NCBI GenBank assembly: GCA_047972135.1
Contig: JBKEAJ010000070.1
Coordinates: forward strand, 1-15,408
From: JBKEAJ01 sp047972135
Lineage (GTDB): Bacteria; Bacteroidota; Bacteroidia; Bacteroidales; Prolixibacteraceae
Reading direction: 5' to 3'
DNA length: 15,408 bases
Shown here: piece by piece, positions 7,281-14,703 of the stretch
How the letters are laid out: each line of letters begins with the position of its first letter
How positions within the stretch are numbered: position 1 is the first letter of the stretch
The notes under the pieces: model-generated
The model's input: the letters and a program-made list of their open reading frames with translations, nothing else
Database searches by the model: none
What the model was told of the DNA's origin: nothing
Made by a program: the position numbers and the translations under genes

Positions 7281-7296
7281 AAAAATGCCTAGTCAA
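7267..7296 (-). promoter_or_regulatory. Candidate sigma-70 promoter of the fimbrial operon
   Basis: On the minus strand TTGACT (7291-7296) and AATAAT (7267-7272) are separated by 18 bp. Each box matches the consensus at 5 of 6 positions. Transcription would start near 7260, leaving a leader of about 115 nt before the pilin ATG. This is the best promoter-like pair seen in the region upstream of the pilin. Confidence 0.45.
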
Positions 7297-7768
7297 TGTG
7301 ACTTTTCTCCCGGTCCCATCACCGACTAAATAACTGATCCTATTTGTGCTACACCTTGCAGAACCCTTGTGGCGCAAGAGTTTCCGAACATGTGCTTTTG
7401 AAGTCCAGCTCACCACGCTTGGCGTTTTAACTGCGTCAAGTTACTAATTGGCGACGATATCGGTGGCTTCAAAATCTCAGAAAACGCCAAGTGATTTCGG
7501 CACTGTGAAGATCTGGACCTCAAACCTGTCAGCCCAAACCTCATTGGTAAGGTTGAGCGCTCAGGATAAACAAGGAGCTCACTATATAAATGGGAAGAAC
7601 GTGGATTTAGGAAGCGCACATAGCGAAAATGAGATCCCAATTTTGATGTCAGCCAAGGTTTGGGGTGGGATCTCACACATTACCAGCTAATAAAATCTCC
7701 TTTAAATCACTATACATGCAACCAATGTATGTAATCGGAGTCGTCTCGCGGGTTTGTTTCCTTTTCTC

Positions 7769-7804
7769 CTCATCACAATAAATCCATCTTGCTATTGTGA
7801 TGAG
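7769..7804. repeat. Perfect 12-bp hairpin
   Basis: CTCATCACAATA (7769-7780) is exactly complementary to TATTGTGATGAG (7793-7804) across a 12-nt loop. No T-tract follows on either strand, so it is not a classic intrinsic terminator. It abuts a hexamer repeat array on its right side. Confidence 0.8.
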
Positions 7805-7834
7805 CGGGTACGGGTACGGGTACGGGTACGGATA
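7805..7834. repeat. Hexamer tandem repeat (CGGGTA)4 + CGGATA
   Basis: Four perfect copies of CGGGTA (7805-7828) are followed by one copy with a single change, CGGATA (7829-7834). In one plus-strand frame the array encodes alternating Gly-Tyr, starting at an ATG at 7800 and stopping at 7881-7883 (27 codons). That ORF has no ribosome-binding site and I do not call it a gene. Confidence 0.85.
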
Positions 7835-7926
7835 CGACTATTACCTCAATGTTAAACACAAACGACTATTTCCGTGCATCTGATCGCGGTGAATACAACC
7901 TGGCGTACCCAAAAAACGCACATTAA

Positions 7927-9891
7927 CTATAATTTAAATTTAGAAACCAAAAGCTCTAAACTTTGAGCCAAGCAGGCCAACTCACCACTAGCAGTTGCAG
8001 TCTTTTCTGCTCCGTTAGTCACTCGCTCGGATACACTTTTGACAGTTCTAATGCCCTGAGTAATTCGGGTCGTTGCAATACTCTGTTCTGTTGATGCTGA
8101 TGCAGTCCTTGCATTCATGTCTAAAAGATGTTCTACCGACTGAGTGATATCCTTGAATGAATCAACGACCTCATCTCCTTTAGCCATTGCTAATTCTGCC
8201 TGTATTTTATTTGCTTTTATTCTTACAACCGCCCTACTAGCTTTCTCTTGCAAAATACTGATTAGCGATTTGACGCTTTCTGTTGATTCTTGGGTACGAA
8301 TGGACAAATTCCGTACCTCTTCTGATACAACAGCAAACCCACGCCCTTGCTCTCCCGCTCTCGCGGCCTCTATTGCAGCATTGAGTGCCAAAAGGTTTGT
8401 TTGTGCTGCGACCTCCTCTATAACTTCTATCACTCCTGATACAGACTGTACTTCTTCTCTAACGGCTTCCACATCGTCTGCTGTCTGCACAATTTCTTCC
8501 ATCAAATTAAAAATTGTTGTACGACTTTCTGACACTAGTCTTTGTCCTGTATTGGAAGCAATTTGCGCTTCTTTAGCTTCCGTGGTTGCTCTTTCCGCAT
8601 TACTTACAACTTCTTTTATTGCTGACGACATTTGCCCCAAAGCTATAACAACCTGTTCAACTTCCACATCTTGCCTAGCGATCCCCTCCTTTGCTTTATT
8701 CGTAATATCTAACAAATTTTCTGATGAACGCGAAATCTGCCTTGAATTACTCGCAATTTCAATCACAATAGATCTGAGCCCTATAACCATTTTCTCTAAA
8801 GCACTCATCAATTGACCAACTTCATCTTTCGATTGCATTGATAACGGTACATTCCTTTCAAGGTTTCCATCGGCAATATCAGTAGCTAACTTTCCCGCGC
8901 TTTGAATCGGAGGAACCACGATTTTTACTATAAACCAAACAGAAATGATACTAAAAAGTACAGCAAAAAAACCAAGAGATAACGACTTTACAACTGTTTT
9001 ATGTTTCAATTCTTGTAACTTATTTTTTTGAACAGATTGTATACTCTCGGCAATATCCATAACCATTTTAGTGCGTTCCATCATTTTTTCTTTTATCAAA
9101 CCTTCTTTTCTCTCTAAATCAAGCAATTTATAATACATCGAACTATACTCATCCAACTTCCCATTAACATCCTTTAGTTTTTTCTCGGAAAGTAATGTAG
9201 ATAAACCAACAATACTATTCTTAATATTGTTTACGGCGTTAGGTAACGTTTCTCTAAAAGTCAAATCTCCAGACATAAAGTACTTCATTTCCGATAACTG
9301 AGCTTCTAAAATCCAATTAACTATTTTGTTAGCAACTTCGATTCTGCTAATTAATCGGTCGACTTCTGGTACAATAGCTTCATTACTAGAATGTAAAAAA
9401 GAAACTGTATCATTACGAAAGTCACCTTGAATTTCTAGCAGAAGGACTTCAGATTCTACTCCATATTGTTTTAATTTTTTGTAGGATTCATCGTACATAC
9501 TAGCCATATTGACAAACTGGGAAAACAAGCTTTCGTAAGCAGCTATTTGTCCCTCTAATTCTAGAACTTTGTTACGGTCACCCCTTTCATCTAATCTTCC
9601 TTTAAGATCATAACTGTAAGATAGTATTTTTTTTATCAACAGATTGATATTTTCAATATATTCCACGGAATGTCTTGCATCATAGTTCTGTTCCATTACC
9701 CTCATGGATAAGACATTCTTAACTATATAGCTGGCTTCATTAGATTTATCGATTCTATCAGCAATAACAGACTGAGCACTAAAACAAAAGTACACTAATA
9801 TCAGCATAAACGACAGCAACACAAAAAATGAGCTGTGTAACTTAACTCTAATAGGCAAGTTTAGAAACCGAGATAATATTTTTCCCATCAT
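7927..9891 (-). CDS. Methyl-accepting chemotaxis protein (HBM-like sensor domain)
   Basis: This is a 654-residue transmembrane chemoreceptor that would signal to CheA/CheW at the inner membrane. TM1 is at about 19-42. The periplasmic region, about 43-300, is long and almost wholly helical with many Glu, Lys and Leu, which fits a helical bimodular (HBM) or other all-helical sensor rather than a Cache or PAS fold. TM2 is at about 302-323 and HAMP starts near 'VVPPIQSAGKLATDIADGNL'. The MA signalling domain follows, with the hairpin tip QTNLLALNAAIEAARAGEQG and GRGFAVVSEEVR at about 497-530. No C-terminal NWETF-type CheR tether is present. The start has GGGGTG just upstream. It lies 23 bp after the regulator gene on the same strand, so the two are probably one operon. 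The ligand is unknown. Confidence 0.9.
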   Translation of the reverse strand: MMGKILSRFLNLPIRVKLHSSFFVLLSFMLILVYFCFSAQSVIADRIDKSNEASYIVKNVLSMRVMEQNYDARHSVEYIENINLLIKKILSYSYDLKGRLDERGDRNKVLELEGQIAAYESLFSQFVNMASMYDESYKKLKQYGVESEVLLLEIQGDFRNDTVSFLHSSNEAIVPEVDRLISRIEVANKIVNWILEAQLSEMKYFMSGDLTFRETLPNAVNNIKNSIVGLSTLLSEKKLKDVNGKLDEYSSMYYKLLDLERKEGLIKEKMMERTKMVMDIAESIQSVQKNKLQELKHKTVVKSLSLGFFAVLFSIISVWFIVKIVVPPIQSAGKLATDIADGNLERNVPLSMQSKDEVGQLMSALEKMVIGLRSIVIEIASNSRQISRSSENLLDITNKAKEGIARQDVEVEQVVIALGQMSSAIKEVVSNAERATTEAKEAQIASNTGQRLVSESRTTIFNLMEEIVQTADDVEAVREEVQSVSGVIEVIEEVAAQTNLLALNAAIEAARAGEQGRGFAVVSEEVRNLSIRTQESTESVKSLISILQEKASRAVVRIKANKIQAELAMAKGDEVVDSFKDITQSVEHLLDMNARTASASTEQSIATTRITQGIRTVKSVSERVTNGAEKTATASGELACLAQSLELLVSKFKL

Positions 9892-9914
9892 ACACCCCTA
9901 TTTATAATACACAT

Positions 9915-10913
9915 TCATCCGTTTATAGCGGACGTTTGGAGATTCACCGCATCTTTTTCTGTATTTGAACGAGAGAAAACATAACCATATTTGGCTATGT
10001 GATGTGTATCAATATATATTAAAGAAGATGCCAGCAGACTACATACATCTATACAACACGTTAGAGAACTATACCTACGCCCCCCTATTTTAACCCCCCC
10101 TCCGTGCACAATATTTCCCTTAGAAACAACATCAGCTCCCAGTTCCTTTAACACGTGCCAATCTTCATTTATAAAGGTATTTCCTATATACCAATCGATG
10201 CCCAAATCCTTATTTAAGACATCCATAATATAATGACATATATACAAATACACACAAAAATTACTTGCATATCCACTAACACTGAATAATGTATATCCGT
10301 TTAGTTGTTTCTTAATTTCATGTGCAGATACAGTTCCCTTTAAGCACTTTAGAAAATCAATAATTTTCCTAGTTTTGTTTATAACGAGAACTAAATGCCC
10401 CACTATTTCCTCTGCTTTATTATAAAACTTCAAAACAACAGATGTTCCCTCTCCATCGTCACCTGCTATATATATAAGTTTATGAAGAGCGCCCTCCTGA
10501 TTAACGTTTATCCCGTATGCGTCAAACGTAAAATCCATTAGCCTTCTGTCATCAGTAAAACTCCGAATATTATCGTGTATTATACAAAACATTTTTGGTT
10601 TTGCATTATCATAAAATTTGTCGACTAAACGTGGGGATCTATTAAATCTAGTTTTCAATTTCTCTATTCCCTCCTCAGGAATAGTAACTGACCTTTGATG
10701 CAAACTTTTTGACGTTACATTCATAGACAATTTTCTGATAATGCGTATTTGGTTTTTTAATGTGGGAGCATTGACACCTCGTTCCCATCGGCTAATAGTT
10801 CCTGCATCCAACGCGCGATGACTTAATTCAAGAACAGCGAGAAGTTGAGCCAATTCTTCTTGACTAAGTGAATTTCGTTGCCTGTAATTCTTTATTAAAG
10901 TACTAAATTTCAT
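9915..10913 (-). CDS. XRE-like helix-turn-helix regulator with a large unrecognised C-terminal domain
   Basis: The protein has 332 residues. Residues 3-62 form an XRE/Cro-type HTH (IKNYRQRNSLSQEELAQLL, then TISRWERGVNAPT). There is an insertion of about ten residues before the recognition helix, a variant I associate with a family found in Vibrio- and Pseudomonas-type genomes. Residues about 85-310 form a mixed alpha/beta domain with no motif I can assign. A GNAT-like fold is conceivable from the alternating strands and 'NTFINEDWHVLKELGADVV', but the acetyl-CoA loop is not evident. The ATG has AGGAG about 8 nt upstream. The gene is followed within 23 bp by the chemoreceptor. Upstream at 10941-10979 lies a palindrome that could be its own operator. 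Two G-tracts (7 and 6 bases) lie in the coding strand near residues 271-277. Confidence 0.75.
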   Translation of the reverse strand: MKFSTLIKNYRQRNSLSQEELAQLLAVLELSHRALDAGTISRWERGVNAPTLKNQIRIIRKLSMNVTSKSLHQRSVTIPEEGIEKLKTRFNRSPRLVDKFYDNAKPKMFCIIHDNIRSFTDDRRLMDFTFDAYGINVNQEGALHKLIYIAGDDGEGTSVVLKFYNKAEEIVGHLVLVINKTRKIIDFLKCLKGTVSAHEIKKQLNGYTLFSVSGYASNFCVYLYICHYIMDVLNKDLGIDWYIGNTFINEDWHVLKELGADVVSKGNIVHGGGVKIGGRRYSSLTCCIDVCSLLASSLIYIDTHHIAKYGYVFSRSNTEKDAVNLQTSAING

Positions 10914-10940
10914 TCACTGTTCTCCTGATAATAGCTTTAA

Positions 10941-10979
10941 ACATAGGCACTTTTATACATTTTATACACCTATGTGCCT
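10941..10979 (-). promoter_or_regulatory. Palindrome with tandem TTTTATACA upstream of the regulator gene
   Basis: ACATAGG (10941-10947) is mirrored by CCTATGT (10969-10975), and AGGCAC (10945-10950) by GTGCCT (10974-10979). Between them are two immediate direct repeats of TTTTATACA (10951-10959 and 10960-10968). On the minus strand the repeats provide two TATAAA -10-like boxes 30-50 bp upstream of the regulator ATG. A TTGATG lies about 20 bp upstream of the first. The arrangement suggests promoter and operator superimposed, perhaps for autoregulation by the HTH protein. Confidence 0.5.
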
Positions 10980-11435
10980 AATGGTTCATCAAACGACCAT
11001 GCAATAATGATTAATAATCACATAAAATCAAACCTTTTATAGATAGATTACTTCGCATAAAAATTGAGGCCTTTTAGAAGATCCCCCTCTGTATTGGCAT
11101 CCCGGTCGCAGCAGTCAGAGCGAAGGCGAAATAACTCACAGCTTTTCTCCGGTGTCACCAGCCATATGAGCACCATTGATGATAACTGTGTAGCACACCG
11201 CTATCTTGCTTGACTTGGGGTGGGGACCTGTCAAAAGCCGGGGAAATCTCATCAAGAGATTGGTACTAATTCTTGTTCTTGGGGAAAGGTCGGAACCAGT
11301 AGTTAGTGAGAACATGGATAAAAAGTAATACGCTTGTCGATAGCCAACTACAACTCACTGTTTTTTTTACGATAAAAGGTATAAATAGTGATTCTCCAGA
11401 TATGCTTATTGTTGTAGCTATTATGACGATACCAA
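10980..11435. other. Gene-free stretch between regulator promoter and IS5-type element
   Basis: No gene can be supported. The part at 10980-11060 is AT-rich and may hold upstream promoter elements of the regulator. From about 11080 to 11300 the composition becomes noticeably more GC-rich. On the minus strand there is a short open frame (about 11215 down to 11050) with no start signal and no family resemblance. It may be debris of another mobile element. Nothing resembling a tRNA or an intrinsic terminator was seen. Confidence 0.5.
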
Positions 11436-11473
11436 CTAAGGAAGCTGCGAATTAGGTAGCTTGCTTCCCCCTG

Positions 11474-11506
11474 CAGGACGTCGAAAAATATCTTTTCGAC
11501 GTCCTG
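11474..11506. repeat. 14-bp perfect hairpin inside the IS5-type element
   Basis: CAGGACGTCGAAAA (11474-11487) pairs perfectly with TTTTCGACGTCCTG (11493-11506) across the 5-nt loop ATATC. It sits in the non-coding end of the IS, downstream of the transposase stop and about 35 bp from the terminal repeat. There is no T-tract after it, but the stem is strong enough to block transcription or protect RNA 3' ends. Confidence 0.85.
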
Positions 11507-11586
11507 AAACTCAATTTTCCCGTTTTCAGCCAAAAATCGTCTCTACCCAGCTGATTTAGGCCCTGTTTCAGGCCGGTTTCCCCATT

Positions 11587-12567
11587 TTAGGTAGAGTTCG
11601 CCTGTGCCCGTATCAATTGGTCAACTCGAAACAAGTTCGCCAGGGTGAATAACAACGCCAGCTGACTGTCATTTTTAGCCAACCCCTTGTACCTGGCTTT
11701 GACGAAACCAAACTGACATTTAACTATCCGAAATGGATGTTCAACCTTGGCTCGGATACTCGCTTTCAGGTATTCGTAACGGATGGTCAGCTTGTTCTTG
11801 CGCGGGTGTTTCTTCAACGCATTCACCTTGCCGGGGCGCCCGGCGATAAACCGCGCTGACATGATTCAACTCCTCACGCTTTTCGGCCCCCTAATAGCCG
11901 GCATCCGCTGAGATAAATTCTTCATCGCCATGCAGTACTTGCCAACCTGATTGAGATCGTGCTCGTTGCCCGCCGTAGTTACTAGGCTGTGGGTCAGGCC
12001 ACTTTTGGCGTCCACCCCGATGTGAGCTTTCATGCCGAAATACCACTGGTTACCTTTCTTGGCCTGGTGCATATCTTCATCACGGGTGTTGTTTTTGGTG
12101 GAGCTGGGTGCTTGGATTATCGTCGCATCCACCAGTGTCCCCTGGGTCATCAGAACGCCACACTCAGCCAGCCATTGATTAACGGTGCTGAAGATTTTGC
12201 GCGCCAATTTATGCTGCTCCAGCAAATGTCGGAAATTCATGATAGTGGTGCGGTCTGGAATGGCTTTGTCCAGTGACAGCCGGGCAAATTGGCGCATGGA
12301 GGCGATTTCATAGAGGGCATCCTCCATGGCCTCATCGCTCAGGTTGTACCATTGCTGCACGCAGTGGATGCGCAGCATGGTTTCCAGCGGATAAGGCCTG
12401 CGACCGTTACTGGCCTTGGGATACACAGGTTCGATGACGCCAAGTAATTTGTTCCAAGGAAGCAAGTCGTCCATCCTGCCAAGGAAGACTTCCTTGCGGG
12501 TCTGACGACGTTTACTGGAAAACTCACAGTCGGCAAAAGTCAGTTGTTGGCTCATCCGGTTTCTCAT
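11587..12567 (-). pseudogene. IS5-family transposase, inactivated by two frameshifts and a stop
   Basis: The sequence closely follows the E. coli IS5 transposase along its length: QLTFADCEFSSKRRQTRKE, NGRRPYPLETMLRIHC, 'QGTLVDATIIQAPSST', 'NQWYFGMKAHIGVDAKSGL', then 'KASIRAKVEHPFRI' and 'FGFVKARYKGL'. The frame breaks near 11938-11942, where one base seems lost just after NEHDLNQVG. The next frame reads HGDEEFISADAGY (containing the second catalytic Asp) and meets TAG at 11891-11893, where a Gln codon is expected. A second shift near 11850-11857 restores the frame for the last ~85 residues (AGRPGKV to the stop at 11587). No intact enzyme can be made without programmed recoding, and no slippery site is obvious. 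The ATG is at 12565-12567, or 12553-12555 for the usual MSQQLTF start. Confidence 0.9.
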
Positions 12568-12627
12568 TCCTGGTTCAGGTCACAACACCAAGATCTCACA
12601 TTCGGGACTTATTCGCACCTTTCCTAA

Positions 12628-13260
12628 ATTTTGAAGACCACATCCGATTATTCAGTAGATGACCGAACTAGGCATAAAAGAACGTGAATGAGGAGATATG
12701 CTCTTCCATTGGAATGGGAATAAAATTAATATGTTTAGTGCCTTAGGAGGTTAGATTATTCGTGTAGTATTAGTTCCAAAGGTTACTTCAACCTTACTTG
12801 TGGGTTTTGTGCTGTATAATTCGCTAGCCGTTTGTGATTTGTGAGATGAAACGACATCATTTACAAACGGCCACTTGACAGTGCTAGGTGTTATTTTGCG
12901 TTTTTGTTTTTTTGGATACAGATCGCACGCTGAATCCAACTATAGAATGCCGTTGGTTATTAGACAAGAAGGAGAACAGTAACGTAATCGACGCGTTATT
13001 AGCCAGTAATTCCAGTGTATTGACAACCCCAGAGGTGCTCACACCGGTGATGGTAAAAGTGTTGAATACGCATCATCTTTGGTACCAGCCAGCGTTATGG
13101 TTATCGGATAACACCGGCTCGGTCGAGTACAAGTCAGTGGCTGTTTGAGAAGCGGACTAGCATATCTGACTACGCAAGGAATAGGGGAAGATACCCCACG
13201 AGCACAATAAGCGAGGAATGGTTCCCGTTTCAAGTCATTTCTAGGTGAAATGTAGGTAGA
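12628..13260. other. Stretch with only short doubtful frames right of the IS5-type element
   Basis: No gene is well supported. A minus-strand frame at 12751-12939 (62 codons) and a plus-strand frame at 12888-13148 overlap slightly. Neither has a ribosome-binding site at its start, and the former is not similar to anything I know. An AGGAGG occurs at 12745-12750 with no open frame behind it. A poly-T run is present near 12905-12912. Interrupted or decayed genes are the most likely content. Confidence 0.45.
12888..13148 (+). CDS. Unrecognised ORF, possibly a decayed gene end
   Basis: This is a frame of 86 codons opening at GTG without a Shine-Dalgarno sequence. The first ten residues are hydrophobic and encoded by a T-rich run; the rest (for example NPTIECRWLLDKKENSN and VMVKVLNTHHLWYQPALW) looks like ordinary soluble protein sequence with good amino-acid balance. 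It is on the same strand as the lipoprotein-like and membrane protein genes that follow. I do not recognise a family. It may be the C-terminus of a gene whose 5' part has been lost, or chance. Confidence 0.3.
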   Translation: MLFCVFVFLDTDRTLNPTIECRWLLDKKENSNVIDALLASNSSVLTTPEVLTPVMVKVLNTHHLWYQPALWLSDNTGSVEYKSVAV

Positions 13261-13350
13261 GTGTTAAGTAAAACGGCGAGTACTGTTTGTCAGTGTTGGC
13301 TGTCTGTAGTGATGATGGTACTGGGTTGCTCAATCCTCCTTAATATTTAA
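13261..13350 (+). CDS. Putative tiny lipoprotein or truncated lipoprotein (29 residues)
   Basis: GTG at 13261 opens a frame reading MLSKTASTVCQCWLSVVMMV followed by LGCSILLNI and TAA at 13348-13350. A basic N-region, a hydrophobic core and the lipobox-like VLGC at residues 20-23 fit a type II signal peptide with only seven residues after it. That is as small as lysis- or entericidin-type lipoproteins, or it is the relic of a longer one. AGG at 13254-13256 is a weak ribosome-binding site with short spacing. It lies 34 bp before the membrane protein gene on the same strand. A chance hydrophobic ORF cannot be excluded. Confidence 0.3.
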   Translation: MLSKTASTVCQCWLSVVMMVLGCSILLNI

Positions 13351-13384
13351 ATATCTTTAGACTGCAACGTTGTAAGTGTTGTAG

Positions 13385-14446
13385 TTGAACATAAGTTCTA
13401 ATGGTTTTATGGATACTATGGGCGTTCGATCTCGTCAAATTTTTCATTATTTCAGTGTAAAGTTACATGGTTTTCTGCGGTTGTTCTGCCAAGCGCTTGT
13501 TCAACGTTTGGCCAAACTGGCGACGGCGCAAAAACTATATTTGCTAGCGCTGTTTGGCTTATTTTACTACGAACACCACCCAGCTTTAACCACGTTGCTG
13601 ACAATTAGTGCTCTTATTATTGAGTCATGGCCCCTGTGCGCCCGCTTGTGGCTTTCTCTGGCTGGTAAAATGATAACCCTGATATTTTACGCCATCATCG
13701 TCAATTTCTCGCTAGCCAGCAGTAGTTCTGTCGTTAACGAAGTCACAGGGGTATCAACAACCCATTTTAATTACACTCATAACTTTGCCTTACTGTTGGA
13801 ATTGCCTACTTGGATAGTGATCATCAGTTGTATTGCGCTACTACTGTTACAAATGCTGCTGCCTGTCTATATTGTGGGACTAATTTTGCTCAAACTGGTG
13901 GGATTTACTGATACCAAATGGCGAATCAAATATGCTTATCCGGTCAGTACAGCCCTAGTCAGATTGATGTTATCTTTTTTGGTGTTGTATCATCTGATGT
14001 TACTAGTCGACATTGATCAATTTATAGATAACCATTTTCGAGTTAATGAGCAGGGTGCCAGCTTTTCCTTCAACGGTCAGTTTGAACCGATTGTAGATGA
14101 CCGTTTTGTTTCAGACAGTTCTGAACTTAAGGATGAATTGGCTGCCTACACCAGAGTCACGACAGGTTACCACCTATGGATTAGACAACTGGTAGCTGAT
14201 TTTGCCTTCGGTATGGAGGCTGATAGTCGTACCCGCTGTAAGAAAGCCACCATTGCACATGGTGTAGAATTGAACGATTACGAGTTGTTGCAGATTTCGC
14301 CGGATCCTAATGCTAACTATGGATACCGTTTTGAGGTGATTCCCTGTATCTCTGTGGTTTTTCCACAACCTTGCGCAGAAACCGCCGTGGACAAAAATAA
14401 CAACGTAGAGGGAGTGGTAAAGTCCCCCTCTAACAAGGTACCATGA
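13385..14446 (+). CDS. Multi-pass inner-membrane protein of unknown function
   Basis: The protein has up to 353 residues. Hydrophobic segments lie at about 49-61, 67-80, 88-110, 141-171 (long enough for one kinked or two close helices) and 187-209. A soluble C-terminal domain of about 140 residues follows (211-353), with three Cys (285, 321, 330), so it is perhaps periplasmic with a disulfide. The N-terminus before residue 45 is amphipathic and basic. The TTG at 13385 has no good ribosome-binding site; the ATGs at 13409 and 13418 are alternative starts. I recognise no catalytic or transport motif and can name no family. Steady amino-acid composition and length make a real gene very likely. 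It ends in ATGA overlapping a following short frame. Confidence 0.75.
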   Translation: MNISSNGFMDTMGVRSRQIFHYFSVKLHGFLRLFCQALVQRLAKLATAQKLYLLALFGLFYYEHHPALTTLLTISALIIESWPLCARLWLSLAGKMITLIFYAIIVNFSLASSSSVVNEVTGVSTTHFNYTHNFALLLELPTWIVIISCIALLLLQMLLPVYIVGLILLKLVGFTDTKWRIKYAYPVSTALVRLMLSFLVLYHLMLLVDIDQFIDNHFRVNEQGASFSFNGQFEPIVDDRFVSDSSELKDELAAYTRVTTGYHLWIRQLVADFAFGMEADSRTRCKKATIAHGVELNDYELLQISPDPNANYGYRFEVIPCISVVFPQPCAETAVDKNNNVEGVVKSPSNKVP

Positions 14447-14679
14447 ATGTTCTTTTACTCTTGGGGATCAGTTTGGATATCGAAAATTATTGTACGTTAA
14501 GGCTATTTTTTGACCTCTCGACCTTAGCTGGTTTCAGCCGACGAAACTTACCGGTATCCGGTTGCTTTTCCAGATGTAATCGCCTGTCGGATTGGTATGC
14601 TTCCAGTCTAACAGTGGAAAATGCGGCAGTAACTGCTAGATTTAAAAGCCGATATGGCAAACATATCGACCTGCATTAA
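14443..14679 (+). CDS. Short ORF overlapping the membrane protein stop (doubtful)
   Basis: A frame of 78 codons starts at the ATG of an ATGA overlap with the upstream stop, with AAGG about 5 nt before it, so coupled translation would be possible. The product begins with a hydrophobic patch (MNVLLLLGISL) and then has Arg- and Ser-rich sequence without a recognisable domain. A small dyad CGATATG/CATATCG at 14650-14668 lies inside it. The composition after residue 15 resembles out-of-frame DNA. I give it low weight. Confidence 0.25.
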   Translation: MNVLLLLGISLDIENYCTLRLFFDLSTLAGFSRRNLPVSGCFSRCNRLSDWYASSLTVENAAVTARFKSRYGKHIDLH

Positions 14680-14703
14680 TAGAACTCGGAATTTTTAGTT
14701 GTT

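Larger units (their letters stand above)
7300..7926. other. Long intergenic region between chemoreceptor and fimbrial operon
   Basis: No gene is convincing in this stretch. A plus-strand frame at 7448-7690 (80 codons, TTG start directly after a stop, no ribosome-binding site) and a minus-strand frame at 7410-7676 overlap each other; neither resembles a family I know. Structure is present: an inverted repeat TGAGATCCCA/TGGGATCTCA at 7630-7639 and 7666-7675, a small dyad ATACAT/ATGTAT at 7712-7730, a 12-bp perfect hairpin at 7769-7804, and a hexamer tandem repeat at 7805-7834. No clear intrinsic terminator follows the chemoreceptor gene, which ends at 7927 on the minus strand. Confidence 0.6.
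11440..12623 (-). mobile_element. Complete IS5-group insertion sequence (1184 bp)
   Basis: The ends are imperfect terminal inverted repeats: GGAAGCTGCGAATTAG at 11440-11455 and, on the minus strand, GAAAGGTGCGAATAAG ending at 12623 (13 of 16 match). They resemble the IS5 end GGAAGGTGCGAA. The element is flanked by the four-base direct repeat CTAA (11436-11439 and 12624-12627), which fits the YTAR target of IS5. Length and organisation also match the group: transposase start about 55-70 bp from one end and about 150 bp of non-coding DNA at the other. The intact target duplication shows a simple transposition with no later rearrangement across the element. Confidence 0.9.

Noticed and set aside
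7800..7883. 27-codon ORF with five Gly-Tyr repeats encoded by the hexamer array
   Set aside because: It starts inside the hairpin, has no Shine-Dalgarno sequence and no downstream partner. The repeat explains its composition.
8144..8815. Plus-strand frame of 223 codons opposite the chemoreceptor gene
   Set aside because: It is rich in Ser, Thr and Ala and mirrors the conserved MCP signalling domain on the other strand. It is an antisense shadow without start signals.
14650..14668. Dyad CGATATG/CATATCG as a terminator for the membrane protein gene
   Set aside because: The stem is only 7 bp and AT-rich, with no following T-tract on either strand.
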